DNA of 41,750 nt from Paracoccus binzhouensis (GTDB taxonomy: Bacteria; Pseudomonadota; Alphaproteobacteria; Rhodobacterales; Rhodobacteraceae): assembly GCF_016446475.1 (NCBI RefSeq), contig NZ_JAEHFP010000023.1:1-41750 (forward strand), in the 5' to 3' direction. The notes under the pieces were generated by a model. That model did not search any database and was not told the origin of the DNA. It saw only the letters and a program-made list of their open reading frames with translations. This document shows positions 8,061 to 15,722 of this stretch, in pieces (positions within the stretch are counted from its first letter, which is position 1; the number at the start of each line of letters is the position of its first letter). A program made the translations under genes and the position numbers.

Positions 8061-8738
8061 TCAGCGGGTCGGGATGATCAGGATCTCCACCCGGCGGTTC
8101 TGTGCCCGTCCGGCGGCACTGTCGTTCGAGGCGACCGGCTGGGCCGAGCCGCGGCCGGAGGTGGTGATGCGGCCCGAGGACACGCCGCCGGCGGTCAGGA
8201 TGCCGGCGACCGACCGCGCCCGGCGCTCGGACAGGTCCTGGTTATAGGCGGCCGAGCCGGTGCTGTCGGTATGGCCGATCACCTGGATGGTGCTGTTCGG
8301 ATACTGGTTGAGGTTGCGGGCGATGACATAGAGATCGTTCTGCCCCTGCGCCCCCACCGCCGCCGAATCGGTGGCGAACAGCGTCGATTCCGGCATGGTC
8401 ACCGACAGGTAGCTGCCATGGTTCACCACCCGGATATTGGGGTTGTTCAGCGATTGCTGCAGCGCCTTCTGCTGCTGGTTCAGGACGGCGCCGCCGACGC
8501 CGCCGATGGCGGCACCGACGATGGCGCCCTTGATCGCGTCCTTGCCCTGGTCGTTCTTGTCATTGTCGCGGGTCGCGCCCAGGATGCCGCCGACCACCGC
8601 TCCGGCGATGGCGCCCTGCTGGGCGCGGTTCAGCTGGGTTCCGCCCGTCGTCGGGTTGCCATAGGGATCGGTGGGCGCACAGGCCGTCAGCGCGATCGCG
8701 CCGGCCGAGGCGAGAAGCAGCGGAATACGGGTCTTCAT
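8061..8738 (-). CDS. OmpA-family peptidoglycan-associated lipoprotein
   Basis: This 225-residue protein begins with a lipoprotein signal (MKTRIPLLLASAGAIALTAC) whose lipobox cysteine is C20. It would be anchored in the outer membrane and bind peptidoglycan in the periplasm. Residues 40-90 form a glycine-zipper-like region (GAIAGAVVGGILGAT and GAIVGAAIGGVGGAV), known from 17-kDa and YiaD-type proteins. The C-terminal OmpA domain shows ESTLFATDSAAV, the binding core VIGHTDSTGSAAYNQDLSERRARSV, and the closing RAQNRRVEILI. AGGTGA lies about 6 bases before the ATG. It is a single gene with its own terminator. A GGAAC-N17-TGTT element 80 bases upstream may be a stress promoter. The architecture is closest to YiaD-like proteins. 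Confidence 0.9.
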   Translation of the reverse strand: MKTRIPLLLASAGAIALTACAPTDPYGNPTTGGTQLNRAQQGAIAGAVVGGILGATRDNDKNDQGKDAIKGAIVGAAIGGVGGAVLNQQQKALQQSLNNPNIRVVNHGSYLSVTMPESTLFATDSAAVGAQGQNDLYVIARNLNQYPNSTIQVIGHTDSTGSAAYNQDLSERRARSVAGILTAGGVSSGRITTSGRGSAQPVASNDSAAGRAQNRRVEILIIPTR

Positions 8739-8817
8739 TCTTTCACCTTTCTTTTCAGGGCGATCCACCGTCGCCTGTCCTTGCGACTGGGCCGGAGAGG
8801 CCGGCTGCTGGTGCCCA

Positions 8818-8843
8818 AACACCCGGAACTTGGCACGAGTTCC
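8818..8843 (-). promoter_or_regulatory. Candidate ECF-sigma (EcfG-like) promoter upstream of the OmpA-type gene
   Basis: The minus strand reads GGAAC, 17 bases, TGTT; the alphaproteobacterial general-stress sigma EcfG recognises GGAAC, 16-17 bases, CGTT. The -35 half is part of a 7-bp inverted repeat (CGGAACT at 8824-8830 with AGTTCCG at 8838-8844), so a regulator site is an alternative. Not every Rhodobacterales genome carries an EcfG system. Confidence 0.35.
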
Positions 8844-8886
8844 GCGACAAGGCCAGAGAGAGGCGCGCAAATCTGCCCACGCCCCC

Positions 8887-9483
8887 TCACAATGCGGCGA
8901 TGGCGCGCGGTGCAATGCTGGCGCCCTCGCGGGCCAGCAGGGCGCGCTTGACCGCCTCGCCCCAGTGATAGCCGCCGATGGCGCCGCCGGTGCGGGTGAC
9001 CCGGTGGCAGGGCACCACCCAGGAGACCGGGTTCTGCCCGACCGCGGTGCCGACGGCGCGCAGCGCCCGCGGTCGGCCGATGCGCTCGGCCAGCATGGCA
9101 TAGCTGATCACCTGCCCGGCCGGCACCCGGATCAGCGCCTGCCAGACCTGGAGCTGGAACGCGGTGCCGGCCAGCCGCACCGCGATCTCGCCCTCTCCGC
9201 CCAGCAGCGTCTGGATGGCCGGGGCCAGCGCCTTGGGCGCCTCGACCGTCCTGGCGCGGGGAAAGCGCGCGGCCAGGTCGGCCTCGACCTGGTCCTCGGG
9301 GATCGGCCCGGCGAAGCCCAGGGCCCAGAGCGCCCCGCCGGCGCCATAGGCGATCACCGTGCCAAGCGGGGTCGGGAAGCGGCCGCGGCACAGCACCGCG
9401 CCCCGGTCCTCGGCCGGCTGCGTGGTGATCGTGACCCGCAGCCCTGGCTCGGCGGGGGCGGGGGAAAAGAGCGTCCGTGTCAT
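8887..9483 (-). CDS. ogt: Methylated-DNA--protein-cysteine methyltransferase
   Basis: This 198-residue suicide DNA-repair enzyme takes alkyl groups from O6-alkylguanine onto its active cysteine, C159, in the diagnostic VVPCHRV. Upstream are the DNA-binding helix-turn-helix FQLQVWQALIRVPAGQVISYAMLAERIG and the arginine-finger and asparagine-hinge region RAVGTAVGQNP. The C-terminal GGYHWGEAVKRALLAREG is also standard. The N-terminal 90 residues match the Ogt/Ada N-terminal fold, and there is no AraC domain, so this is Ogt rather than Ada. I chose the ATG at 9483; the longer frame upstream overlaps the promoter region of the divergent nth gene. The two repair genes ogt and nth are divergent, with 100 bases between them. 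Confidence 0.92.
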   Translation of the reverse strand: MTRTLFSPAPAEPGLRVTITTQPAEDRGAVLCRGRFPTPLGTVIAYGAGGALWALGFAGPIPEDQVEADLAARFPRARTVEAPKALAPAIQTLLGGEGEIAVRLAGTAFQLQVWQALIRVPAGQVISYAMLAERIGRPRALRAVGTAVGQNPVSWVVPCHRVTRTGGAIGGYHWGEAVKRALLAREGASIAPRAIAAL

Positions 9484-9583
9484 CCTGGCCTCGCTGCTGT
9501 TGCCGGGGCAGCTTAGCGCGGCGGCGGGCCGAATCCATGCACGAATGCTTGCGCATGGCAGCGGGGCAGGGCATCTGGGGGCC

Positions 9584-10252
9584 ATGGCACGCAGCGCTTC
9601 CCCTCGCCCCTCGCCGGCCCTGCCCTATGCGGCGCAGGTCGAGATCTTCTCGCGGTTTCGCGCCGCGAACCCGCAGCCGGTGACCGAGCTGGAATACACC
9701 AACGCCTTCACCCTGCTGGTGGCGGTGGCGCTGTCGGCGCAGGCCACCGATGTCGGGGTGAACAAGGCGACGAAGCGGCTGTTCCAGCGCGTCGCCACGC
9801 CGCGGCAGATGCTGGAGCTGGGCCTCGAGGCGCTGACCGAGGAGATCCGGACCATCGGGCTTTACCGCCAGAAGGCGAAGAACGTCATCGCCCTGTCGCG
9901 CATCCTGGTCGCGGAGTATGGCGGCGAGGTGCCGCAGTCGCGCGCGGCGCTGATGACCCTGCCCGGCGTCGGGCGCAAGACCGCCAATGTGGTTCTGAAC
10001 AGCGTCTTCCATTTCCCCGCCCAGGCGGTGGACACGCATATCTTCCGGGTCGGCAACCGCACCCGTATCGCCCCGGGCCGCGACGTGGCCGAGGTCGAGC
10101 GCGCCATCGAGGACAACGTCCCCGTCCCCTTCCAGCAGAACGCCCATCACTGGCTGATCCTGCATGGCCGCTACGTCTGCCAGGCGCGCCGCCCGCGCTG
10201 CAAGATCTGTCCCATCGAAGACCTGTGCCCCTATGAGGAGAAGACCGAATGA
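9584..10252 (+). CDS. nth: Endonuclease III
   Basis: This 222-residue DNA glycosylase/AP lyase removes oxidised pyrimidines in base excision repair. The helix-hairpin-helix is LMTLPGVGRKTANVVLN, with the catalytic lysine in GRKTA and the catalytic aspartate in AVDTHIFRV. The C-terminal 4Fe-4S ligands are visible as C-x6-C-x2-C-x5-C in CQARRPRCKICPIEDLC. The ATG at 9584 follows GGGGG by a few bases; the frame is open upstream but carries no family sequence. It overlaps the next gene by ATGA, so the two are probably co-transcribed. Confidence 0.95.
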   Translation: MARSASPRPSPALPYAAQVEIFSRFRAANPQPVTELEYTNAFTLLVAVALSAQATDVGVNKATKRLFQRVATPRQMLELGLEALTEEIRTIGLYRQKAKNVIALSRILVAEYGGEVPQSRAALMTLPGVGRKTANVVLNSVFHFPAQAVDTHIFRVGNRTRIAPGRDVAEVERAIEDNVPVPFQQNAHHWLILHGRYVCQARRPRCKICPIEDLCPYEEKTE

Positions 10253-11256
10253 CCACCCCCTATGTGATCGGCATCGGCAATGCCGTCATGGACGTGATCG
10301 CGCCGACCTCGGATGCGACGCTGGCGCGGCTGGGGGTGCAGCGCGGCATCATGCAGCTGATCGACCGCGAGCGGTCCGAATTCCTGATGGCGGCGCAATC
10401 GGCCGATCCGCAGGCCGGCAAGGCGCGGCTGGTGCCGGGCGGCTCGGTCGCGAACACGCTGGCCGGGCTGGGGATGCTGGGGCTGCGCACCGCCTTCATC
10501 GGCAAGGTGGCGGGCGATCCGCTGGGGCTGAGCTATGCCGAGCAGACCGAGGCGCAGGGCACCGTCTTCGTCAACCCGCCGGTCGCGGGCCAGGTGGCGC
10601 CGACCTCGCGCTCGATCATCTTCGTGACCCCGGATGGCGAGCGGTCGATGAACACCTATCTGGGAATTTCCGGGGAGCTGGGGCCGGATGACGTGAACCC
10701 GGCGACCTTCAGCGGTGCCGGCTGGCTGTTCCTGGAAGGCTATCTCTTCGACAAGGATGCCGGCAAGGCAGCCTTCCTGAAGGCGGCCGAGGCCTGCCAC
10801 CAGGCGGGCGGGCAGGCGGGGATCGCGCTGTCGGACCCGTTCTGCGTCGACCGCCACCGCGCCGATTTCCGCCGGCTGGTGGCCGGGCCGATGGATTACG
10901 TCATCGGCAATGTCCATGAATGGCAGTCGCTCTATCAGGTCGAGGATCTGGAGGCGGCGCTGCGGCTGGCCTCGGGCGATTGCGGCACGGTGATCTGCAC
11001 CCGCTCGGGCGAGGATGCGATCCTGATCCGCGGCGAGGAGCGGGTGACGGCGCCGGTGCATCGCGTGGTGCCGGTCGATGCCACCGGGGCTGGCGACCAG
11101 TTCGCGGCCGGGCTGATCTATGGCCTGGCCATCGGTGCCGAGCTGGCGGCGGCGGGGCGCATGGGCTGCATTGCCGCGGCCGAGGTGATCGGCCATGTCG
11201 GCGCCCGGCCCGAAAGCGACCTGCGCGCGGCCTTCCGGGCCGAGGGGCTGATCTGA
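10249..11256 (+). CDS. PfkB-family sugar/nucleoside kinase, adenosine-kinase-like
   Basis: This 335-residue ribokinase-fold kinase is close to the alphaproteobacterial proteins annotated as adenosine kinase. The N-terminal PfkB signature is seen as VPGGSVANTLAGLGMLGLRTAFIGKV, and the C-terminal signature with the anion hole and catalytic base as VDATGAGDQFAAGLIYGL. SRSIIFVTPDGERSMNTYLGIS is the lid region. The substrate (adenosine, or another nucleoside or sugar) cannot be read from motifs alone. The start overlaps the nth stop by four bases. It ends near a facing pair of 21-bp repeats that separates it from the convergent beta-oxidation genes. Confidence 0.85.
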   Translation: MTTPYVIGIGNAVMDVIAPTSDATLARLGVQRGIMQLIDRERSEFLMAAQSADPQAGKARLVPGGSVANTLAGLGMLGLRTAFIGKVAGDPLGLSYAEQTEAQGTVFVNPPVAGQVAPTSRSIIFVTPDGERSMNTYLGISGELGPDDVNPATFSGAGWLFLEGYLFDKDAGKAAFLKAAEACHQAGGQAGIALSDPFCVDRHRADFRRLVAGPMDYVIGNVHEWQSLYQVEDLEAALRLASGDCGTVICTRSGEDAILIRGEERVTAPVHRVVPVDATGAGDQFAAGLIYGLAIGAELAAAGRMGCIAAAEVIGHVGARPESDLRAAFRAEGLI

Positions 11257-11280
11257 TCGCGCCCTTGCGCGCCGCCGCCT

Positions 11281-11301
11281 GGGTATTCGGGAAACGGTGA
11301 A
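11281..11301 (+). repeat. 21-bp dispersed repeat, intermediate type (copy 2)
   Basis: It begins GGGTATTCGGGA and ends AACGGTGAA. It faces copy 3 at 11339 and could fold with it into a long hairpin of about 17-bp imperfect arms around roughly 40 bases, between two convergent genes. Confidence 0.65.
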
Positions 11302-11338
11302 GTGCCGCGGGGCCGCGCCCGGCGTTTCGGAAGCGGTT

Positions 11339-11359
11339 CTTTCCGTTTTGCAAATACCC
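11339..11359 (-). repeat. 21-bp dispersed repeat, subtype B (copy 3)
   Basis: Read on the minus strand it begins GGGTATTTGCAA and ends AACGGAAAG. It is identical to the copies at 15498 and 15669 except at the variable tenth base. Confidence 0.75.
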
Positions 11360-11411
11360 ATCCGACCGGGCGGACAAGGCCGATCCTTGCAGCCTTGTCC
11401 CGGGGCCCCTG

Positions 11412-13589
11412 TCAGGCGGCCTTGCGGGCGGTCCTGCCGTAGAAGCTTTCGCCCTTGGCGGCCATATCCTTGAGCAGTTGCGGGGCGGTGAAGCGGGGGC
11501 CGAATTTCGCCGCGAGATCCTCGGCGATCTCGACCGCGCGCGCAGCGCCCAGCATGTCGAGCCAGCCGAAGGGGCCGCCCGACCAGGGTGCGAAGCCCCA
11601 GCCGAGGATGGCGCCGACATCGCCCTCGCGGATGTCCTCGAGCACGCCGTCCTGCAGCGCGCGGACGGCCTCGAGCGATTGCGCGAACATCAGCCGGTGC
11701 TGGATCTCGGTCAGCCCGGGCTGGGTTTCGGCTTCGGGCCATTCGGTCGCAAGGCCCGACCAGAAGCCCTGGCGCTTGGCCCCCTCGTCATAGTCGTAGA
11801 AGCCCGCCTTGGCCTTGCGGCCCAGCCGGCCCTGCTCGGCCAGCCTGAAGATCACCTGGTCCACCGCATCGTCGGGATAGGCATCGCCCATTGCCGCCTT
11901 CGTCGCCTTGGCGATCTTGACGCCGAGGTCGATCGAGGTCTCGTCCACCAGTTGCAGCGGCCCCAGCGGCATGCCCATCATCTTGGCGGCGTTCTCGATC
12001 AGCACCGGGCTGATCCCTTCGGCCACCATGCGGATGCCCTCGTTGATATAGGGGATGATGCAGCGGTTGGCGTAGAAGAAGCGCGCGTCGTTGACCACGA
12101 TGGGGGTCTTGCGGATCTGGCGCACGAAATCCAGCGCCTTGGCGACGGCGCGCGGGCCGGTCTCGCGGCCCTTGATGATCTCGACCAGCAGCATCTTGTC
12201 CACCGGGCTGAAGAAATGGATGCCGATGAACTGGTCCGGCCGGGCGCTGGCGCGGGCCAGCTCGCTGATCGGCAGGGTCGAGGTGTTGGTGGCGAAGATC
12301 GCCTCCGGCGGAAGCACCGCCTCGGCCTTCTTGGTCACCTCGGCCTTGACGGCGGGATCCTCGAACACCGCCTCGACCACCAGGTCGCAGCCTTGCAGGG
12401 CGGCATAGTCGGTGGTGGGGGTGATGCGGGCCAGCACCTCGACCTTCTTCTCCTCGGTCGCCTTGCGGCGACTGATCGCCTTGTCGAGCAGGTCGGTGGA
12501 ATAGGACTTGCCGCGCTCCGCCGCCTCGATCGTCGAGTCGATCAGCACCACCTCGATCCCCGCCATGGCCGAGACATAGGCGATGCCCGCGCCCATCATG
12601 CCGGCGCCGAGGATGCCCAGTTTCTTCACGCTCTGGTCCGGCGCCTCGGGGCGGTTCGCGCCTTTCTCCAGCGCCTCCTTGTTGATGAACAGGCTGCGGA
12701 TCATCGCGGTCGAGGACGGGTTCATCAGCACATTGGTGAACCAGCGCGCCTCGATCTTCAGCGCCGTGTCGAAGGGCACCATGGCGCCTTCATAGACGGC
12801 GCTCAGCAGGGCCTTGGCCGCCGGATAGACGCCCAGCGTCTTGCCATGCACCATGGCGCTGGCGCCCACGAAGGTCATGAAGCCAGCCGGGTGATAGGGC
12901 TCGCCGCCCGGCATCTTGTAGCCCTTGGCGTCCCAGGGCTTGACCAGATCGGCCTCCGATGCCTTCAGCACCCATTCGTGGGCCGCGGCGACCGGATCGG
13001 CCACCACCTCGTCGATCAGCCCGGCCGACTTGGCCTTGGCCGGGTCGCTGAGCTTGCCCTCCAGCAGGAAGGGCGCGGCGCCCATGGCGCCCAGCTTGCG
13101 CACCAGCCGGGTGGTGCCGCCGGCGCCGGGAAAGATGCCGACCATGATCTCGGGCAGGCCGATCTTGGCCTTGGCGTTCTCGGCGGCAAAGATGCGATGC
13201 GTGGCCAGCGGCAGTTCCAGCCCGATCCCCAGCGCGGTGCCGGGCAGGGCGCTCGCGATGGGCTTGCCGCCCTTCTTGGTCTTGGCGTCCATCCCGGCCA
13301 GTTCGATCTTGCGCAGCAGGCGGTGCAGCGTCATCACGCCGTCGAACACCGCCTGCGCGCCGCCCTGCTTCATGCCGGCGATGACGTTCAGGTCCATGCC
13401 GGCGGCGAAATCCTTCTTGCCGCTGGTGATGACGATGCCCTTCACGGCCGCGTCGGCCAGCGCATCGTCGATCAGCGCGTTCAGCTCGGCCGCGCCGTCC
13501 AGCGACAGCACGTTCATCGACTTGCCCGGCACGTCCCAGGTGATGATGGCGACGCCCTCGGCGTCCTTCCGCATGGTGAAATCGGTCAT
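11412..13589 (-). CDS. fadB: 3-hydroxyacyl-CoA dehydrogenase / enoyl-CoA hydratase (fatty-acid oxidation complex alpha subunit)
   Basis: This 725-residue bifunctional enzyme carries the second and third steps of beta-oxidation. The N-terminal hydratase domain (about 1-190) shows the oxyanion-hole regions SGKKDFAAGMDL and ALPGTALGIGLELPLATH, and GLPEIMVGIFPGAGGTTRL with its catalytic glutamate. The Rossmann NAD domain begins at KKLGILGAGMMGAGIAYVSA, followed by the catalytic histidine in IGIHFFSPVDKM. The C-terminal dehydrogenase domains include RFFYANRCIIPY and GWGFAPWSGGPFGW. GGAGGGG precedes the ATG by a few bases. It is the last gene of the cluster, 11 bases after the thiolase gene. FadJ-type annotation would be equally fair. 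Confidence 0.93.
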   Translation of the reverse strand: MTDFTMRKDAEGVAIITWDVPGKSMNVLSLDGAAELNALIDDALADAAVKGIVITSGKKDFAAGMDLNVIAGMKQGGAQAVFDGVMTLHRLLRKIELAGMDAKTKKGGKPIASALPGTALGIGLELPLATHRIFAAENAKAKIGLPEIMVGIFPGAGGTTRLVRKLGAMGAAPFLLEGKLSDPAKAKSAGLIDEVVADPVAAAHEWVLKASEADLVKPWDAKGYKMPGGEPYHPAGFMTFVGASAMVHGKTLGVYPAAKALLSAVYEGAMVPFDTALKIEARWFTNVLMNPSSTAMIRSLFINKEALEKGANRPEAPDQSVKKLGILGAGMMGAGIAYVSAMAGIEVVLIDSTIEAAERGKSYSTDLLDKAISRRKATEEKKVEVLARITPTTDYAALQGCDLVVEAVFEDPAVKAEVTKKAEAVLPPEAIFATNTSTLPISELARASARPDQFIGIHFFSPVDKMLLVEIIKGRETGPRAVAKALDFVRQIRKTPIVVNDARFFYANRCIIPYINEGIRMVAEGISPVLIENAAKMMGMPLGPLQLVDETSIDLGVKIAKATKAAMGDAYPDDAVDQVIFRLAEQGRLGRKAKAGFYDYDEGAKRQGFWSGLATEWPEAETQPGLTEIQHRLMFAQSLEAVRALQDGVLEDIREGDVGAILGWGFAPWSGGPFGWLDMLGAARAVEIAEDLAAKFGPRFTAPQLLKDMAAKGESFYGRTARKAA

Positions 13590-13600
13590 GTTCCCCTCCC

Positions 13601-14812
13601 TCAGACGCGCTCGATGATGGTGGCCGCGCCCATGCCGGACGCGATGCAGAGCGTGGCGAGGCCCACGGTCTTGTCCTGGCGCTCCAATTCGTCGAGCAGC
13701 GTGCCGATGATGATGGCGCCGGTCGCGCCCAGCGGGTGGCCCAGGGCGATGGCGCCGCCATTGACGTTGACCAGGCCGGGATCGACCTGGAAGGCCTGCA
13801 TGAAGCGCAAGACGACCGAGGCAAAGGCCTCGTTCACCTCGAACAGGTCGATGTCGGAAATCGCCATGCCGCTGTCCTTCAGGATCTTTTCCGTCACCGG
13901 CACCGGGCCGGTCAGCATGATGGTCGGATCGGTGCCGATCTTGGCGGTGGCGCGGATGCGGGCGCGGGGCTTCAGCCCGTGGGCCTTGCCGAATTCCGCA
14001 TTGCCGATCAGCACGGCGGCGGCGCCGTCGACGATGCCCGAGCTGTTCCCGGCATGGTGGATATGCTCGATGCGGTCCAGATGCGGGTATTTCAGCATCG
14101 CCACCTTGTCGAAGCCGGGCATGGTCTCGCCCATCTCCTTGAAGCTGGCCTTCAGCTTCGCGAGATCCTCCAGCGTGGTGCCGGGCCGCATGTATTCGTC
14201 GCGGTCGAGGATGGTCAGGCCGTTCTGGTCCCTGACCGGCACGATGGACTTGGCAAAGCGCCCCTCCTCCCAGGCGATGGCGGCGCGGCGCTGGCTCTCG
14301 ACGGCCAGGGCATCGGCCTCCTCGCGGGAAAAGCCGTATTCGGTGGCGATGATGTCGGCGCTGATGCCCTGCGGCACGAAATAGGTCTTGAAGGTCAGGC
14401 TGGGGTCGACCGCAATGGCGGCGCCGTCGCTGCCCATGGCGACGCGGCCCATCATCTCGACGCCCCCGGCGATATAGGCCTGGCCGGCGCCGCCCTTGAC
14501 CTGGTTCGCGGCCAGGTTCACCGCCTCCATGCCCGAGGCGCAGAAGCGGTTGATGGCAAGGCCGGGGATGCTTTCGTCCAGATCGGATTCCAGCACCGCC
14601 GAGCGCGCCAGGCAGCCGCCCTGTTCCTTGACCTGGGTGACATTGCCCCAGATCACGTCCTCGACCGCATGGCCGGTCAGCCCGTTGCGTTCCTTGACGG
14701 CGTTCAGCAGCCGGGCGGAAAGCGCGACCGAGGTGACTTCGTGCAGGCTGCCGTCGGGGCGGCCCTTGCCGCGCGGGGTGCGGGCGGCGTCGTAGATATA
14801 GGCTTCGGTCAT
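13601..14812 (-). CDS. fadA: Acetyl-CoA C-acyltransferase (thiolase, FadA-type)
   Basis: This 403-residue enzyme cleaves 3-ketoacyl-CoA to acetyl-CoA and a shortened acyl-CoA. The nucleophilic cysteine is C90 in INRFCASGMEAV. The other active-site blocks are VNEAFASVV, NGGAIALGHPLGATG (histidine) and LCIASGMGAATI (second cysteine, where many thiolases have CxGGG). The start at 14812 is preceded by GGAGG and overlaps the stop of the GST gene by ATGA. Its place directly before fadB makes the pair the likely alpha-beta beta-oxidation complex. Confidence 0.93.
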   Translation of the reverse strand: MTEAYIYDAARTPRGKGRPDGSLHEVTSVALSARLLNAVKERNGLTGHAVEDVIWGNVTQVKEQGGCLARSAVLESDLDESIPGLAINRFCASGMEAVNLAANQVKGGAGQAYIAGGVEMMGRVAMGSDGAAIAVDPSLTFKTYFVPQGISADIIATEYGFSREEADALAVESQRRAAIAWEEGRFAKSIVPVRDQNGLTILDRDEYMRPGTTLEDLAKLKASFKEMGETMPGFDKVAMLKYPHLDRIEHIHHAGNSSGIVDGAAAVLIGNAEFGKAHGLKPRARIRATAKIGTDPTIMLTGPVPVTEKILKDSGMAISDIDLFEVNEAFASVVLRFMQAFQVDPGLVNVNGGAIALGHPLGATGAIIIGTLLDELERQDKTVGLATLCIASGMGAATIIERV

Positions 14813-15450
14813 GCGTCCTCCTTCGCGGCCCGGTCCGCGGGATTGCCGGGCATCAGGTCATAGGGGTGTTTCCAGCCGGGCAGGGCCTGGATGCGGTCGA
14901 GCCAAGCGTCGATATGCGGCCATTCGGCGCGGTCGAAGCCGAAGGGCTCGGGGTAGAAGAGATAGGAGCAGCAGGAGAGGTCGGCGATGCTGGGCGTCTC
15001 GCCCACCAGCCAGTCGCGGCCCTGCAGTTGCCGATCCAGGGTCTTGAGCGCTGCCTTGCAGCGGCCGGTGAGCCAGGCGATCACCTCGGCCGGGCGCTTG
15101 TCGGGCGGCAGGAAGTTCATCAGGAAACGCAAGGTGCCGAATTGCGCCGAGCCCTTGTGGTTGTCCCAGAACAGCCAGCGCAGGATCTCGCTCCGGTCGC
15201 CCTCCATGAAGCGCCTGGTCTTCCCGGCCAGGTGCAGCAGGATCACGCCGGACTGGGTCAGGGTCACTCCGTCCTCGGTGAAGACCGGCGCCTCGCCCAT
15301 CTCGTTCAGGGCGTGGTAATCGGCGCTGCGGGTGGCGCCGCCGAAGAAATCCACGAAGACCGGCTGCCAGGGATAGCCGGTCAGCTGCATCATCAGCGCC
15401 ACCTTGTAGGAATGGCCGGATTCTCCGAAGCAGTGAAGCTGGGCGGTCAT
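14809..15450 (-). CDS. Glutathione S-transferase family protein
   Basis: This 213-residue protein has a thioredoxin-fold N-terminal domain (QLHCFGESGHSYKVALMMQL, then EMGEAPVFTEDGVTLTQSGVILLHLA with the glutathione-binding QSG) and a helical C-terminal domain (WLVGETPSIADLSCCSYLFY). It joins glutathione to electrophiles or acts as a lyase or isomerase; the substrate is unknown. AGGAGGAAAGGG lies before the ATG. It overlaps fadA by four bases and so shares its message with two beta-oxidation enzymes, which suggests a role with reactive acyl or enoyl intermediates. The 272-bp gap upstream holds a facing pair of 21-bp repeats. Confidence 0.88.
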   Translation of the reverse strand: MTAQLHCFGESGHSYKVALMMQLTGYPWQPVFVDFFGGATRSADYHALNEMGEAPVFTEDGVTLTQSGVILLHLAGKTRRFMEGDRSEILRWLFWDNHKGSAQFGTLRFLMNFLPPDKRPAEVIAWLTGRCKAALKTLDRQLQGRDWLVGETPSIADLSCCSYLFYPEPFGFDRAEWPHIDAWLDRIQALPGWKHPYDLMPGNPADRAAKEDA

Positions 15451-15497
15451 GCTGTTCTCCCTTTCCTCCTGGTTGGGCCAGGGGTCGCCGTCGCATT

Positions 15498-15518
15498 GGG
15501 TATTTGTAAAACGGAAAG
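15498..15518 (+). repeat. 21-bp dispersed repeat, subtype B (copy 4)
   Basis: It begins GGGTATTTGTAA and ends AACGGAAAG. It lies about 48 bases upstream of the GST start codon, probably within or near that gene's 5' untranslated region, and faces copy 5. Confidence 0.75.
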
Positions 15519-15668
15519 TGCGTCAGCGGGTTCTTAACCTTTCTCGGCTATGGCTGATTCCGCGGTACAGGCTGGGGAGCCGATGACCGCAAACGGAAAG
15601 AGCGCCCCGGTTCACCCGGTCTTGATCCCCTGGGAAAGGCACGGTGCTCCGGGGCGCCGCATCCGCAT

Positions 15669-15689
15669 CTTTCCGTTTTCCAAATACCC
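15669..15689 (-). repeat. 21-bp dispersed repeat, subtype B (copy 5)
   Basis: Read on the minus strand it begins GGGTATTTGGAA and ends AACGGAAAG. It is 34 bases beyond the acyl-CoA dehydrogenase stop codon. The 150 bases between copies 4 and 5 contain no gene I can support. Confidence 0.75.
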
Positions 15690-15722
15690 ATGCGATCCCG
15701 CCGCCAGGCCCCCTTGCCCGTT

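Noticed and set aside
8824..8844. Transcription terminator after the ogt gene from the CGGAACT/AGTTCCG inverted repeat
   Set aside because: The stem is only 7 bp with no T-run. The GGAAC-N17-TGTT reading as a promoter of the downstream gene fits better, though weakly.
11478..14384. 968-residue open frame on the plus strand across fadB and fadA
   Set aside because: It is antisense to two well-conserved enzymes; the composition (Arg, Gly, His, Asp, Leu rich) is that of a GC-rich shadow frame, with no motif.
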